Assembly (NCBI GenBank): GCA_905160935.1
Contig: CAJHZI010000641.1
Location: forward strand, 248,001 to 312,000
Direction of reading: 5' to 3'
From: Enchytraeus crypticus
Lineage: Eukaryota > Annelida > Clitellata > Enchytraeida > Enchytraeidae
DNA: 64,000 nt
Position numbers and translations under genes: made by a program. The notes below the pieces were generated by a model. That model saw nothing but the letters and a program-made list of their open reading frames with translations, did not search any database and was not told the origin of the DNA. Shown here piece after piece: positions 1 through 12,015 of the stretch (within the stretch, counting starts at the first letter, position 1; each line of letters opens with the position of its first letter).

Positions 1-199
1 GACATACCTAAGATCTTTAAACGTATCTTGCCTCTTATTCATAATCATGTTAAGCTATAAAATGATGTGATGAACGTTTACTGTTAATAAACAATATTAA
101 GCACATTTATTAGTCTTAATTGTAGAGTTTTCGGTAGTCCACTTGTTATCGGCAGAGTAAATAACATAACGGCACACTAGGTCAGGAAGCACAGATGCT

Positions 200-450
200 T
201 GTTTTACGACCCATTTCCTCCTTCCTCTCCATGGTTATTAGTAATCGTTGCCTTTTGATGGCGCATCAATTGCAGCCGGCGCGGATTTAAGAATAACCTT
301 TCATCACCATGGGATTTTTTCTTTCCTAAGCTTTTACCAACACTCGGTCTTCCAAGGTAGTCACCCACAAAGTACTAACCGAGGTCGATGCAGCTTAACT
401 TCGATAATTGACGCGCAACTAAACCAAGTGCGCTAATCCCGCCGTCTACC
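200..450 (-). mobile_element. Probable 5S rRNA-derived SINE (SINE3-like) or 5S pseudogene
   Basis: Read on the minus strand, about 445 to 331 resembles the 3' two thirds of a metazoan 5S rRNA. It contains CGAAGTTAAGC, then CATCG, then CGGTTAGTACTT, GGGTGAC and TTGGAA-ACCG-GTGTTG in the right order and spacing, which covers the internal box A and box C promoter region. The 5' third is poorly conserved. Downstream, at about 222-203, the minus strand reads GAGGAAATGGGTCGTAAAAC, close to the 3' core of LINE-A and SINE-2 in this window. A 5S head plus a LINE-like tail is the layout of SINE3-class elements. Alternatively it is a decayed 5S gene next to an unrelated repeat. There is no T-run terminator after the 5S part. 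Confidence 0.5.
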
Positions 451-3054
451 ATATAAGTCAGAGAGGTTTAGTTATTCCCTCCCTCGTTCTACATATAATT
501 TTCTTAAGAGTCCTGAACATCACGTGTTCAATGTCACGTGATAAACAAATCAGAATGACATACTGCGTGCATTAACCTACTATTTGTACAACTTGTCCTG
601 CATGGAGACATGACAGCATTTTAACCATTACAACAACATTCTACACAAGAAAATTAACGACAAACGTTACAGAGAACAATAATTAGCTAACACTGAAGGA
701 CGCAACCGAACAGATTTACTCGTTTCATCTTACAAATCACGTAATTTACTTATTCATGCAATTGGCACTGTGAACAACTTTGTATTTATTGGACAGATTT
801 TATGCTCTTTGTAATTGAATTTTGCACAGCTTTTTGTATTTACCTTTTGCGCATCGTCTTAGATATCATTCAATGCTATTCGTTGATTGACTGATTCAGG
901 ATTAATAGATTCATTGATTCCATACATTTTCACACTAGTGCACTTCCACAAACAACTTAAAACCACACTTGGACCTTCAAACCGGCAGGTCTAGCAAAGG
1001 GATTAACGGGATTGTGCGAAGGGCCGATGACATTAAAACAATTTCACAGGTCTCCAAAAGTGTTTGTGCTAAAAATGTATACATTTTGACTAGTTAAGCC
1101 AGCACAAGAGATTCATTGCCCAAATTTTCATATCGACTACATTCAAACAACTGACTATGAGAAACATTGCTGTGTTTATTTTAGCTAATCAACATATTAT
1201 ATTATTAATAAAAATTATAAATCTGCTTCTCATTCAAAATAATATCACTACAAATTACAATAGTTCGAGAAGTTTGTTTGCTAAGTAATCAATTGAAAGA
1301 TATACAATATCGAGTTGTATTTTTAAACAATTTCATATCATATTATATTCAATTTTATGGCTTTTTAAACACATTTTACTAATAAACAGATAGGTATAGA
1401 TGAAACAGTATTAGAAAGACACTTGTAAATTTGGCAAGGAGGTTTAAAAGTCACTTTTCTAAACAAAAAGAAACTAGCACCAATTTCCTTATCATGATAT
1501 GATATTGTAGATTTGATATGCTATAAAAGTAAATTACACATAAACATACATGGACACAATTACAACACAAAAATCAAATATAATGAGAACAATAAATAGG
1601 ACAAATTCTATAAAATTTTTCACTAGCAAATATATTTTTAACAATATCAATCAGCATATTAAATATTAATTTCACAGAAAAATCTTGGTTTATACAAACG
1701 ATCTAAATTGTATTTCTCTTTTAATAACACAATGACAATGAGCATCAACAAAGCACGTGAAAAATGAAGAAATTTATCACACTCAGTAATTCCAAGGTAA
1801 GTGTATTGAAATTTCAAATCCAAAGACTAAGCTCAGAGTGTGCAAGATCAACCGACGACAAAGTTTACTAGTGCATTTATATAAAAAAACTGAATATTGA
1901 AACTCATATTAGCAGAAGTGGTGAGAATGACAAAAACTTTCTAAATAAGTTAACAGGCAGCAACTTTTAATAATCTAATTATAATTAATATTCATTTATA
2001 TTATAATTATGTTTAATTACTATTGATATATACAACTATTACAACAATACTACAGCTAGTCGCATTGGACATGTATGAACCCTGAACGACGATGATGAAC
2101 TGAATGTGTAAATAAAGATATTATCCACCTCACAAAAAGCACAGGAGAAAGAAAATTAGACCAAAGAATATGCGACACCAAAACTTTAGACATAGCAACA
2201 TTTATTTTTGGCGCTCGAATTTTAAATTAGCAGCTACTATTGCAAAGTCAGCTCCTTAAAAATAAATCTATGACCATATTAATTTGATCGAATATTTTTG
2301 ACAGCTAGGTCTTAATACTCACCAAGAAGTCTATTAGTTATAAAATTGGACATTTGTAAGGAATTTTCACATTTTGCGAAAATTTGCAACAAGAAGTGCC
2401 TAACCACCAACGGTCATTGAAAATAATTTTAACGGTGCTCTTAACCAAATAACAAAAAAATATCCTAACTCTATGGACCATCCTATTTTTTAAGCAAAAT
2501 AGAATATATTATTATAATATTTAGTCTAAACAGTGAATAACACTTAGAACTTTCTATAGGGCTCAAATCTAGCTTAACACCTCAAACAGTGACTTTATTA
2601 ACTTTGATTAAGTTTTATCTGATGATACAACGCTATTATCATGCACAATTAAATTTTCTTTTCTCAATTGGTTATCGTGATTTGTGACTAATCTGAAGTT
2701 AAAACATACGGATAAGTAAACACGTTGCATAACAATCTGTAAATCTAGAAACTTCATCAGTAGAACACAGTTATTTCCTCTTGTGAGGCAAAAAGATTTG
2801 CACATTTTGAATTTTTCCATTCCTTCAATCTACACATTAAACTGCACGTGTGCTACAGCAGTGACAAAATAAAAGTAACATATTTCATATACGCACTTGA
2901 AGCAGCACTGATAAAGTCTTTCACGTGAGAGAAAATAGATTCTCACTAACATAATTCACTACAGAATAAGTATCTGGGACATAATGTTTACCAATAAAAT
3001 TCAAGTAGCTATATAGATTAAATATGCATAACTCATCGTGTATTTAATATTTTA

Positions 3055-3058
<4 letters not shown>

Positions 3059-3103
<45 letters not shown>
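3059..3103. repeat. (TA)n microsatellite
   Basis: Uninterrupted TA dinucleotide tract downstream of the FBXO30-like gene. Confidence 0.95.
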
Positions 3104-3104
<1 letters not shown>

Positions 3105-3369
3105 ACGCAACATCACAATTATTTTTATAAATAAAATGTTCCTAGAAGTTGTAAAATTCCTAGAAATTGCAAAATTTCTGACTGGTATGTATAACATAGC
3201 CATGGATCAGATGCTCTATACAATATTGTGTCATCATTCAGTTACGGATTAAATGTTGCCAAATATTGCAGATCATCCTTAAAAATTTCAAACCAAATAG
3301 AGGTATACTGATAGAGATAACTATTGCATCGAATATAGAAGTTCACAGTTTGCTGAATGTCAATCAGTT

Positions 3370-3500
3370 CCTGACATCATCCTAGCACGTGGAAATGGAC
3401 GTTAAACATCTATTATTATTACTATTATTGTCACTATTATTATTTTTAATATTACTATTATTATTATTATTATTGTTATAATTATAATTATTATTATTAT
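3370..3500 (+). mobile_element. LINE-A 3' tail fragment with (ATT)n
   Basis: Contains CCTGACATCATCCTAGCACG followed by TGGAAATGGACGTTAAAC and an imperfect ATT array. This matches the terminus of the better preserved LINE-A copy at 11220-11305. Only the 3' end is present, as expected for a 5'-truncated insertion. Confidence 0.7.
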
Positions 3501-3598
3501 AAGTCACTACATAGCAAATAAACCTCCAAACTCTGCAACGCCCACCGAGTATTCTACACAGTTGATAATTTCAAGCGACTAACAATTAACTAAACTCA

Positions 3599-6116
3599 TC
3601 ACGCTTCGCTCCCATCATCATCACAGACTGACCGAGCAGAATAATAATTCTCATCATCTTCTTCCTCGTCGTCCAGCACAACAGCAGGATCTCGACCAAT
3701 CAGAGTCATCTTTCTTGAGATCATCTTACCGAAGTTCTTCAACACGCTCTGATACTCTCCCAAGTTACTGCCGCTAAACTGAGAACAGAACAATCTTCCA
3801 GCCTCATTTCTTCCCCGATCCTCTGCAGCATTTCTTCCTTCAAACGACTCTGCTGAATCGTTTGGAAGTTTGGTTGAAAAACTCTCAGAACATTCCAGAG
3901 ATTGACGGGGAGAGTTTTGGCCCGCTTCTTCGGTGTTAGAAATTCCGTCGGAATTTTTTGGATCGAATCCTGTGTAGATGTTCTGCAGCATGGCGGCGTC
4001 TTTATCTGAGAGGCAGGAAGAGAGAGCGGGAAGACCGACAGGGTGCTCAGAGGGCTCGGTTCTGATGAGGAATGGGCAGACCTTGAGGTGCTCAGACATG
4101 TCTGACATGTCCCCGAGGTCCCAATGATCAATGGGACTGAAAGCCGTGCTGAACAGCCATCTCTAATACAACAAATAGCACAGTATAACGTTGTAGGAAT
4201 ATATACTTTGGTCCTGCCAATAGGCAGAAAAATTAATATATAAGAAAAAGATAGAGTATAGAAATCGAGTCAGCAGAAACAGTTAAGAAAAATAGGTGAT
4301 GCAAGCCAAATCAATCAATCAATCAATAAGAATTTAACGTCCAGTTCCTCGCCATAAGGCAATGTCAGGGACGTCAATAATCTAATAAACATTGGCAATT
4401 TAATATATGCATGGCCAAATGAAACAGGCTCCTGATATACATATTTATAAACACAGAACAGTTAAACTTGAAACACTGGCCTGTTAAACACTGCGATATC
4501 TAGCAGAGTAAGATCGCAAAATGACAAAACTACATTAATTAAGATCAATAAAAAAATCACAAAACTAAATGAATAGTGGAGTACAATGAATTTCATTAAT
4601 TAGCAATTTGAAAGGCTGAAGCATAAATAAATTTATCAAAACATAAATAACGTCATTAACTGAAGTGAATTCATATAAAATATATTACAATATGTAATAC
4701 TGTAATATCTATGTAAATAAAATAAATTATGTAATCTACACATTAAATGCTGCAAGTACAAAGTTAGTGCATGAGTTATGCATGATGTCTTGTCAAGTTA
4801 ACTACCAAAATCATAACCTAAATAAAACTATCTAAAAAGTAAATTTTAAACTAATAGCAATTACATTAAAAAACTACATTAAAATTAAAGCAATTCATTT
4901 CAAAATTACAGCAGTTCAATAAATCAATCACCAATCAGGAATTTAACGTCCGGATCCTCGCCATAAGGCAATATCAGGGACTTCTCTAGCAGACGATTAT
5001 ACTACGACGTAGACCTACCTGGTAAGTGATGCGCCAATGAAACTTTCCATCCTTCCTAAACCTCTCCCACTCCTGTATCACAATTCCCCTCTCCTCCACA
5101 ATGCTTCTACACACATCTCGCATGTAATAAGAAGTCAGAGCCAAATTGCACAGGCTGTATGGGTCGAGGTACCTTATAATCTCTTGCATAATCTCAAATG
5201 GCAGACTGCTGAGAATGTCTTCATCACGCGGTGGTGAATGCTGCACAATGTAGTTGTGGTACGGCTTACACAGCAGCTTCCGAGCTCCAGAGTTGACTCG
5301 AATCGCAGAGTCGTAGTCGTTGGAGGTAAATATTTCCGGAGTCATCTCTTTGTGCGAGCGATTCTGCAGCAAGAATCTTGAATCGTGGCTATTCGCTGCC
5401 GCAGATTCCCTTCCGTTCAGCTGAGCATCGGGGCTTTGAATGTTTTTGCTCGAAATAAATAAATCACGCGAAAGATTTTCACCATCAACATCTTGAGAAT
5501 TATTGAGTATTTTAGCTTGGTTATTACCTACAACACCTTCATTTACATTATCATCCTGAATAAAATATTTTCTAGATTCCGGCGTCTTTACGTCTGAGAA
5601 ATTATTCTGTGTAGAGTTACATCCAGCATCGTTGTGAAAACCATTGCACATCTGTGCGTTATTATTTCCATTCAGAACTGATTCACTAGCATCACCTACT
5701 CCGTGTTTGTTGAAAATATAACAAGCAGGATTGACTGAATCTGATTTCTCTTTCCCAGCAGGAAAACAACCACCAGCACGCGTTGCAGCCTTTGGACAGC
5801 TGACTCGTTTACCCGGCGAAGGAGCCGGCAGAAAGCCGAAGCTGTCTAGAATGGAGCTGAACTGCAGTGTACCGCCATGAGGAGTGAGACGCCTCACGGA
5901 GTAGGTGCAGCCATACTGAGCAAGAGGACAGCGAGCCTCCAGCCAGCCGTTCAGTCCGCTGTGTATGTCCGTGTGCACGTTACGAAAGTGCCAGCTGCGA
6001 TACATCATTAAAAATACAAAAAATACATACTAAATACATAAAAATACATATTACAAATACATGACAATCTCTTATTGCACTGACTACTGGGAGACTGATG
6101 GTATATAACGCTTTCA

Positions 6117-6151
<35 letters not shown>

Positions 6152-9100
6152 GTGCACTGACTACTGGCAGGTCCATGGTATATAACGCCTCCACTCTTCT
6201 CTGTTTTCCGTTTTCCTCTTCATGTCCACATAAGAGCGGATGAAATACATGATAAATTTTATTTTAAAGAAATATCATTTTATATGACAGCATTTAGCAT
6301 CAGAAAAATTCTACTTAATAAAACACAAACTATGAAAATCTATATACTAAACTGACGTTAACATCGACTTAACAACTTTAATATACTTCTTTCATAAGTT
6401 ACCAGTACTTCACAGATTGGAAGGCTTAGCTATTAATAACCCTGTTCAAAAACCAGAAGACATTTAAATTCCTGTACGATCCTCTCCTAGGGGTGCAGAA
6501 ACAGACATTAATCTTCACCCAAAAGTCTTCAAGGGCAACATTAGCAGTACAATATCTCCAGGACTGTTATACTACATCCAGTAATCAACAATAGAGACTA
6601 CAGCCTTCAATTTTACATATTAATTGCTATCTATTGCTTTAGTAGCCTAAAAGAACGATACTTATTTTCTATTGTCTACCTTGACCATTTTTTGTTCACT
6701 GGACTGGCTTTCGTTTAGGACCTTACTTCTCCTCAGCACATTTCTTTCGCTGATTGGTCTGGGTGAATTGATCTGTAATGATGTGTGCTGTTGGGGACGT
6801 CCCTGACATCATCCCTGGATGAGGAAATGGACGTTAAAACTTTATTATTATTATTATTATTATTATTGCAAAAAATAAGCACCCACATACCAGTATTCAT
6901 CTCTTCTGAAAGGCTGCGCACAGAGGAAAGTGTACATAGAGCGAGGCTTGGCCTGATAGCGCGTGATCGACTCTATGTTGAGGTCCAGAGCCAGGATGTG
7001 CTGCAGGGCCAGCGGCAGCGGAGAAATCAGCGGCGGCTGGGAATCCTCGTCGTTCGACAAATGCTTTGTTTGGCGATTCTGCGACAGGAAATCTATTTCA
7101 GGCGCCAGAGGGAGCTTACTGATTTCTGCAGACATTAGCGTGGAAGAGCAAGGATTATTGTAGAGCAAAACGCTCATTAGATCGGAGGGATTGCCGCCAT
7201 TAGCGACTCGGTGTAGTAGACTAACATTCCTCTCGGCACACTCGAAATCCTGTATGCTTTCCTCAGCCATGGACAGCACTTCCTGCATTGTAGGAAGATT
7301 AAGAGAATTATCAGACACAGTGCTGGGTGCCGGTTTCTTGCCGTGACATGGTGAATGTGCAGTTGCTTCATTTGACTGTTTCCGTATGCCATTACTTAGT
7401 AAATAATTTGGCTCGACAGATTGCATGGGAGTGCCATCACTGCACAATTTAGTTTCCACTGATGACGTAGCGTTATTACATAATACTTCAGACGAGATTA
7501 AGTTTCCATTTGATCCAGTTATCATAACCACATCACTTGTTCCGTTCATTACAACAAAATCATCAACGCATGAATCGGAAATTTTAACTAAACGAATCTC
7601 ATTTGTTTCAACAAATGCCTCTTTGCCTCTATCGTGCTCTGCACTAGCACCATTTTCACATGCTTGCACAGATTCCCTGATTTCCTTGCCTAAATGCCCG
7701 TTCACATTCGAGCTACTATTCTTGACAATATCACACTGAATATCACCCATGTTATTAACACTGGATCCACTCATTCCTATTTCATGAATTGACTGGATTA
7801 CTGCGCTAGGACTGCCATTATAATTATACCCTTCAAAGCCGTTTGAACTGTTGGTCACATCTACATTGCCAACTTTAACAGATGCTTCAGACATTGTAGC
7901 ATCAGTAGCTTCATCAGTGAGCTTAGCAGCTGCAGCAAACTCTTCAAAAATGGATGACCCAACAGTTGGTTGGACTGCTCCAAATGCTACAGTACTACTA
8001 ACATCAGCTGCTGCATTATTTTGATTATCAGCTGGCAAATCAGGATTCTCAATGACTGCATTATAACTGTCAGCCGCCGCATCATTAACAGCTGTAAAAT
8101 TAAGACTGCCAGCTGTTACTTCTTGACTGTCAGCAGCCGTATCTAGACTGCCAGCTGCTGAGTTATAATTATCGATAGAACTCTTGAGAGTGGCCATGAT
8201 TGATCTCTGGAGACCCGGCGGTGCCTTCCTCACCACCCACGGCGCATCGCTTAGAGACTCGTCGTCCGTTGTCGTCTCAGTCGACTCAACTGAAGCTCTA
8301 GCTCCCACCTCGCTGCTTCCACCCATAGCTCCAGACGCAGACACCGACTGAATACAAAACATTCTTATTTTTAAATACAATTCAATTTTTTTTTCTTGCT
8401 CTGGGCTATATAGGGCCCTGGGGTAAATTATTTATTCAATTATTTAGTACTAATAATTATTAAACTATAAAATTATACATTGGTAAAAGCATCTATCCTT
8501 TAGCTTCATTTTCCTTTATCTAACTTATGAATCTCACCTTTCTTGCAGCAATCATATAAGACTGTACCAACATCAAGTATTCAACTCATTTCCAATTTCT
8601 GTTTCTTGTTCATTTCAATATTTCGTTTGTGCACTTAATGCTTAATCACAACTTAGGAGAGGAAATATCAAAAAGAATAGTATCAAAAACAAACTGGACA
8701 GATATAGATCTGAAAATAAACCAAAAAGCATCTTTAAAAACAACTCAACTGAGCAGAATAAAAAACTACTTTAGAAACTATTCTCTAAGAAACTAAGTTG
8801 CTGGAATTTTAAAGTAAAATTAAAATCAATCTCAATTCTCTAAGAAACTAAGTTGCTGGAATTTTAAAGTAAAATTAAAATCAATCTCAATCTAAATTAA
8901 ATTAAATTAATCTGTAAATCTAAGATTAAGTAAAATCAAGTAGTTTCCTACACAAACCCGAAAGCCCTCAATAGACACGTCGTTCACCGGTAGCTCACTG
9001 TTATCACAGACAGTCTTGTTGTAAGAAGTCCTATTCACAGTCAGAGGCACCGCGGGAAATCTTTCCGTAAGACGATTGCGCAGCGCACGACGTACGCTGT

Positions 9101-12015
9101 GCGGTGCACGGAGACCCTCGCTAAGCACTCGTTGATCTCTCAGCGCTAGAGCGACGTCCAACTGACCGTAGCGTGCGTGCAGGTTCGTCTGAGAGAACGG
9201 CACTCGTGCCTGTCGCTCTGTGCTGAACACCTGCAATACAACAGTAGATCTTTCACGGTTTGTTCTCAACAAATGCAGTAGTAAGAATCATCAGCTGTTG
9301 TTCCATTCTAAACAACTGCAGTAATAAAAATCATAAGCGGTGGTTGCATTCTAAACAACTGCAGTAATAAATCCTAAAGCTATGGTTTGTTGGAAACACA
9401 TGCAATAAAAATATAAAAGCTGGTAAAGCTAAGGTTAATGCCAGTTTCCTCACTCGAAAGCTATGTCAGTGACGGAAGCGATGTCAGTGATGGGAGCGAT
9501 GTCAGTGACGGGCGAGCCCCATTAGTTAAAACTTAAATCGTAAGTTATATAACAACAATTAGGGTGCTACTGTCGTCTCTTACAACTGAGTATCAGCAGT
9601 GAAATAAATTAATTTTAGTATATTTAGTAAATTTTAGTTAACAAAAGTTAACTAGAAGTAGTAACTAGTTAACTAGTTAACTTATTTTTAGTTAGTTATT
9701 TTAGTGAACATTAGTTGAAGTTTTGTTAGAAAATTAGCAGTAAAAAAGACTGTGGTTCTGCGCTGAACACTTAAAATAATGTTTAGCATTTATAATAATC
9801 CTAACATTAGCGCAACGTAAAAACTGTACTGCTAAGATTGAAAACTACAACGTTAAATGTTTTAAGGCAAACGTACGACTAATAATAATAAGGACATCCA
9901 ACTAGTACAACAATTTGTTATAACAACTGCTATTATCATTTATTCTCTTTAGTTAAATAAGTAAGGCACAACAAGTCAGTAAAAATTTGTAAAAGCTGTC
10001 AAAGTTTTTAAATTTGTAACTATATAAAAGGTAATTTATACCCATTTATGCACTCATCTCGATTCTTTCCCTTCTCTCTCTCATTATCAATCTGCCTATA
10101 GAAAACTCCATTCTACTGAAACCGCTCTTCTTCGTATACATAATGATCTTAGCTTGGCCATGAGTAGTAAACAGGTTTCTGCCTTGTTCTTCTAGATCTC
10201 TCTGCTGCCTTCGATACAATTGACCATGGCATTCTAATAAATAGGCTTAAATCTTGTTTTGGCATTTCTGATTCTGCTTTTTCCCTTCTTACATCATATC
10301 TCTCATGTCGCACACAATCAGTTGTTATTGGTCAAAATCGCTCTTCTGAACTACCCCTCCTACGCGGTGTTCCTCAAGGTTCAGTGTTGGGTCCATTGCT
10401 CTTCTCTTTATATATCACTCCTCTTAGCTACTTGCTTGCTCAGTCTTCCATAAATTTTCATTAATTTTCAGAATCTTGCTCTTTCACCTTCTCGATCCGC
10501 CAAAAACCTTGGAGTCATATTTGATGAAAACCTTGACTTTAAATCCCATATCTCTTCTGTTTGTCGCGCTTCTTTATTTCAGATTCGTCAGATTAGGCAA
10601 ATACGTCTATCCCTTACTAGAAATTCAGCCACTATCCTTGCTAATTCTATAGTTCATTTAAAGCTCGACTACTGTAATTCATTATCACATGGATTGCCTA
10701 CTTCTTCTCTCAATCGTTTGCAGCAAGTCCAAAATTCTCTTGCACGTGTTGTTTGCAAGTCCTCTCGACTTCAATTTCGCTCTCTTTCTTTACTTCGCAG
10801 ACTTCACTGGCTCCCTGTTCATCAACGCATAAAATATAAAATAGCTCTATTAACTTTCAAAACTCTGCAATTTGGCAAGCCTTCTTACTTATCTGAAATT
10901 CTTCTTCCCTATCGTCCCTCACGTTCACTTCGGTCCACCAATGCCAATCTTCTCTCTGTTTCAAATATTCTCACATCATTGGGCAGACGTTCTTTTTCTT
11001 ACGCAGCACCCACAATCTGGAACTCTTTACCTGCTAATCTTCGCTCTTGTTCTTCTCTTTCAACATTCTCTAGCAAGCTTAAGACTTACCTTTTCCCACC
11101 GTAGACATAATCAATCTACCCTGACCATTTTTGATCACCGGACTGGCTTTCGTTTAGGACCTAACTTCTCAGCACATTTCTTTTTCAGATTGGTCTGGGT
11201 GAATTGATTTGTAGTGATGTATGCTGTTGGGGACGTCCCTGACATCATCCCTGGATGAGGAAACGGACGTTAAACCTTTATTATTATTATTATTATTATT
11301 ATTATAAATATATACCTGTTACAACCCTAAAATTTTACATGCCGAATTGCTATTTAAATTGATAAGAGTTAACTCTAAAGTTACCGTACATTGACACCAA
11401 TAATTACAATAACTATTCTTGCTTGGTTCATGGAGAATTTAGCACCAGTACTTGTACAGAATTCAATTGAAAAATCTAAACTTTTATCATGAATTGAAAA
11501 TAACGTACAGAAAACCGTCATTCCTATCAACCAAGCATTTCCAAAAATTCAGTTGAAAAACAAATGTTTGCAAAATTCAGTACTAGAAATCATTATCTTT
11601 TAGCAGTAGAAGAAAATACAGCACATCTAACCGGCCAACGATTCCACTCCATCGTGCAATGCACGACGCTGGCTGGGCAACGTTTGAGATGAGGCCCTAG
11701 GGCCGCCCTCTGCATCACTGCCGTGCACCCGTTAACTTGATTAATGCACGCCACCCTCTTACGAGCACAAAGCTCTTGATGCTCCGACTCCTTGCACGCG
11801 TGGTACGTTGCACCACACATCAGATGACAAGATTGTAGAGGACAGCTGTTGGCCGTGGTCGGAGCCGGGGGAATGTTCCCCTTAAACCTCAGTCGACTGG
11901 GATTTCTACACGAGGTGGTGTAGCACTGGGCACAGTGCTCGTGAGTGATACAGCTAGGAGCAGCTTCGCTACCCATAGGCATCGACAGCAGAGGTGTAGC
12001 ACAGGCTGTATCCAT
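3599..12015 (-). CDS. FBXO30: FBXO30/FBXO40-type F-box protein, complete, 5 exons
   Basis: Exons (minus): 12015-11632, 9230-8952, 8347-6891, 5994-5019, 4162-3599. All junctions are GT-AG and the 3660 nt stay in frame (about 1219 aa). The ATG at 12015 is the first after an in-frame upstream stop. Residues 20-128 form the N-terminal TRAF-like Cys/His zinc finger, ending in CTMEWNRWP as in vertebrate FBXO30. Exon 2 carries the DVALALRDQRVL stretch. Exon 3 is mostly Ser/Asn/Ala/Val-rich and probably disordered. A second zinc-finger segment (FRRDEYCWHFRNVHTDIH) spans exons 3-4, the F-box (LSSLPFEIMQEIIRYLD) lies near residues 968-1010, and the conserved RWLFSTAF segment opens exon 5. By family knowledge it is an SCF substrate receptor binding SKP1 through the F-box. 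Vertebrate FBXO30 is about 745 aa. An alternative exon 2 donor at 8957 would shorten it by two residues. FBXO30 and FBXO40 cannot be separated here; this may be the pre-duplication form. Confidence 0.93.
4200..4260 (+). mobile_element. LINE-C 3' end fragment
   Basis: Contains GGTCCTGCCAATAGGCAG, the terminal hairpin motif of the RTE-like LINE-C (compare 47365-47390). It lies in the last intron of the FBXO30-like gene. Confidence 0.55.
4309..4377 (-). mobile_element. Repeat with (ATTG)n tail (core family 3)
   Basis: On the minus strand it reads GACGTCCCTGACATTGCCTTA, then GGCGAGGAACTGGACGTTAAA and a TTGATTGATT tail. It resembles the LINE-A terminus but has a different tail. A second copy lies at 4918-4985, 33 nt from the exon 4 donor. 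Confidence 0.7.
4918..4985 (-). mobile_element. Repeat with (ATTG)n tail (core family 3), second copy
   Basis: Same sequence as 4309-4377 with a few changes, in the same intron and the same orientation. Confidence 0.7.
6085..6240 (-). mobile_element. Two LINE-C 3' fragments around a (CT)n tract
   Basis: Two copies of the LINE-C 3' end lie in the minus orientation (6085-6118 and 6152-6240). Both have the CAGTGCACTAA-type end and the GGTATATAACGC segment on the plus strand. They are separated by (CT)n at 6119-6150, which on the minus strand is the GA-rich tail seen after other LINE-C copies. Confidence 0.65.
6678..6872 (+). mobile_element. LINE-A 3' end, 5'-truncated
   Basis: Matches 11120-11310 almost base for base: the GACTGGCTTTCGTTTAGGAC segment, GGGGACGTCCCTGACATCAT, GATGAGGAAATGGACGTTAA and an (ATT)n tail. 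The tail ends about 20 bp from the exon 3 donor (6890) of the FBXO30-like gene. Confidence 0.88.
8781..8890. repeat. 55-bp tandem duplication
   Basis: Two adjacent, essentially identical copies of a 55-bp AT-rich unit starting TTCTCTAAGAAACTAAG, in the intron between exons 2 and 3 of the FBXO30-like gene. Confidence 0.9.
9422..9525 (-). mobile_element. SINE-2 3' part with internal triplication
   Basis: Holds the SINE-2 3' region (minus strand), with the GATGTCAGTGAYGGGAGC segment repeated three times and the tRNA head missing. Confidence 0.65.
9545..9605 (-). mobile_element. LINE-B tail fragment
   Basis: Contains AACAACAATTAGGGTGCTACTGTCGTC. On the minus strand this is the GACGACAGTAGCACCCTAATTGTTGTT end of the LINE-B family (compare 38355-38390). 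Confidence 0.6.
10040..11310 (+). mobile_element. LINE-A: CR1-like non-LTR retrotransposon, 5'-truncated, internally deleted
   Basis: In the first intron of the FBXO30-like gene, antisense to it. About 10090-10430 encodes the middle of a reverse transcriptase (SAYRKLHSTETALLRIHNDL, FLDLSAAFDTIDH, LRGVPQGSVLGPLLFSLYI). The sequence then jumps past the catalytic YADD block to AKNLGVIFDENLDFKSHI. From 10694 to 11104 an open frame encodes the family's C-terminal part (LHWLPVHQRIKYKIALLTFK, APTIWNSLPANLRS, LKTYLF). A 3' UTR follows, ending CCTGACATCATCCCTGGATG, GAGGAAACGGACGTTAAACC and (ATT)n. It is a dead copy with frameshifts and a deletion. CR1/L2-type assignment rests on the C-terminal motif and is not clade-exact. 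Confidence 0.9.

Larger units (their letters stand above)
1..3598. other. Gene-free 3' flank of the FBXO30-like gene
   Basis: AT-rich sequence downstream of the FBXO30-like stop codon. No credible exon is visible on either strand. It holds a probable 5S-derived SINE (200-450), a (TA)n tract (3059-3103), and the 3' tail of a LINE-A copy followed by imperfect (ATT)n (3370-3500). An AATAAA on the minus strand at 3056-3051 could end the FBXO30-like transcript about 550 nt after its stop. Such hexamers are frequent in DNA this AT-rich, so this is only a candidate. Confidence 0.6.

Noticed and set aside
5037..5237. Plus-strand frame opposite FBXO30-like exon 4
   Set aside because: It is the antisense shadow of a conserved coding exon.
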